Positions 62,910 to 64,000 of a DNA stretch of 64,000 nt are shown here, piece after piece; the stretch's first letter is position 1, and the number at the start of each line of letters is the position of its first letter. The stretch is from the NCBI GenBank assembly GCA_002007465.1, contig LNAC01000035.1, positions 6,995,695-7,059,694 on the forward strand. The letters are read 5' to 3'. The stretch is from Ailurus styani. Its lineage: Eukaryota; Chordata; Mammalia; Carnivora; Ailuridae. The notes beneath the pieces were generated by a model, which saw only the letters and a program-made list of their open reading frames with translations, had not been told where the DNA came from and made no database searches. Made by a program: the position numbers and the translations under genes.

Positions 62910-63060
62910 AAAGTAATGATCTGGATGTCAGGGGACCTGAGTGTTAGAACAAGATCAACTACTGACAGCAAGTCTATGGACAAACTACTTTGATTGCCTA
63001 CGGTCGGATTCCTCATCTGAAAAATTGGGACCGTAGGTGGAATGGCTCAGAGTTTTCTTC
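62910..63060 (+). mobile_element. Diverged MIR, sense
   Basis: 'GATTCCTCATCTGAAAAATT' at about 63007 followed by GGGACCGTAGG is MIR-core-like; 'GATCTGGATGTCAGGGGACC' at about 62918 is the 5' part. Confidence 0.55.
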
Positions 63061-63109
63061 TAGATGGAAAACACTCTATCAGGGCCTACGTCACTTGGCA
63101 CTGTGGCCT

Positions 63110-63577
63110 CTGATTCTGCCGCCTATTCATTTCACCCCCACGCACCCCCTCCAGCCCCCTGTTACTCCTTGTCATTCCCTGAACATGTCAGGCCCACCTC
63201 AGGGCCTTTGCACTTGCTAGTCCTGCTGTCTGGAACACTCTTCTCCCAAAAAGACTCCTAGCTCACCCCTTTGCCTCTTTCAAGTCTTCACACAAATAGC
63301 ACCTCCTCAAGGAGGCCTCCCTGACTACCCAATCTAAAATTGTAACCTCCCCACCCTGGATCTGTCCTGCTTTGCTTCTCTGCCTGTCAGTTTGCTTTGC
63401 ACTCATCAATACCTAAACACTGTATATTTTACTCATTTACTTGGTCTATTATCTGATCTGTATGCTAGAATGCAAGCTCCAGAGGACACTGGTTTTGTTC
63501 CCTGCTGCAAGCCCAGGATTTCAAATTGTGCCTGACACATAGTAGGTGCTCAATCATATTTGCTGCATGAATGAATG
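63110..63577 (+). mobile_element. L2 LINE 3' end, sense, well preserved
   Basis: 'CCTCAGGGCCTTTGCACTTG' at about 63198, 'AATAGCACCTCCTCAAGGAG' at about 63295, 'GCCTCCCTGACTACCCAATC', 'CTAGAATGCAAGCTCCAGAG' at about 63466, 'GACACATAGTAGGTGCTCAA' at about 63534 and TGCATGAATGAATGA at the end match L2 almost throughout. Confidence 0.95.
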
Positions 63578-64000
63578 ATTCTCCATCAGAAGCACACAGT
63601 CCCGTAAGCAAAGCCAGTGAAATTGTGGCTGACTCCCAAACAGCTCTTTCCTTATCACCGTCAGGGCTGGAGAACAAAGGGGACACGCCTGCTTGCCCTG
63701 AGCTTGTTTGTGTGTCCCTGCACCAGGACCAGCCCTTGCTTTCTGGGGGCCCCACCCAAGGCTTCACTTTTGGGAACCAATGATTAGCCTGTAGAAAGAA
63801 GCCCAACACCAAGCCCAAGCCACAGTCTTATTAATTGTCCTCCACATGCGAACCCCAGCAAGCTGGCTAAGTGCTCATGGCCATCTCCAAAGGACAGCTA
63901 CGGGGACAGCTCACAGACCTGCATTCCAGAAAGCACTGCTTTGAAAGCAGACGTCGCAGATTTCCTTTCGAGTATTATCACTCACTGTCATGCCCGTTAC
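63578..64000. other. Unique stretch to window end
   Basis: No gene or repeat recognised. AT-rich words such as 'GTCTTATTAATTGTCC' near 63823 and a compact motif-dense end give it a possible regulatory look, which is only an impression. Confidence 0.35.

Overview
The window reads as non-coding nuclear DNA from a carnivoran mammal. The clearest evidence is ten copies of the tRNA-derived SINE restricted to Carnivora, recognisable by its 5' words 'CCTGGGTGGCTCAGT' and 'GGTCATGATC' and its pyrimidine-rich 3' part ending in an AATAAA-rich A tail. A carnivore-type L1 and many ancient mammalian repeats (MIR, L2, older L1, LTR-type and hAT-type fossils) support this. Several SINEs carry the variant 'GTGGGTTAAAGCCTCTGCC' with 'CTCTGCCTACTTGTGATCTC'. 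I associate that variant with mustelids, so a weasel, mink, badger or otter relative is my best guess; this is inference from memory, not a database match.

I found no protein-coding exon, functional tRNA, rRNA or snRNA gene, CRISPR array or CpG island that I can support. The longest open frame (265 aa, minus strand, 32764-33561) lies across an antisense L2 fossil and an (AC)n tract, so I treat it and all other long frames as chance. The only recognisable coding relic is the C-terminal part of an L1 ORF2 on the minus strand (21376-22066), 5'-truncated and split by a SINE.

Layout. 1-5 kb: mostly unique DNA with a MIR and L2 pieces. 5-17 kb: dense old repeats, including L2s at 5.5, 9.8, 12.6, 14.3 and 15 kb, L1 3' ends at 7.8, 9.4 and 15.7 kb, and LTR-type fossils at 6.1 and 11.5 kb. 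17-20 kb: mostly unique, with a candidate conserved block at 18.6-19.3 kb and a 12-bp minisatellite. 20-24 kb: a carnivore L1 with a nested SINE, then four more SINEs. 24-30 kb: LTR-type, hAT-type and MIR fossils with long unique stretches. 30-38 kb: three long dinucleotide repeats, two long antisense L2 blocks and an E-box-bearing tandem array near 37 kb. 38-48 kb: MER5-like, MIR, L2 and L1 fossils and two SINEs. 48-56 kb: L1/HAL1-like LINE remnants, two SINEs and candidate conserved non-coding segments. 56-64 kb: unique DNA with a perfect inverted repeat at 57.5 kb, then L1, LTR-type and L2 fossils.

No genes act together here. The region is best described as intergenic or intronic. Its interest lies in repeat nesting with readable target-site duplications, unusual small structures, and a few unique segments that may be regulatory. 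Repeat family names come from remembered consensus sequences; boundaries are approximate to about 10-30 bp unless a target-site duplication fixes them.
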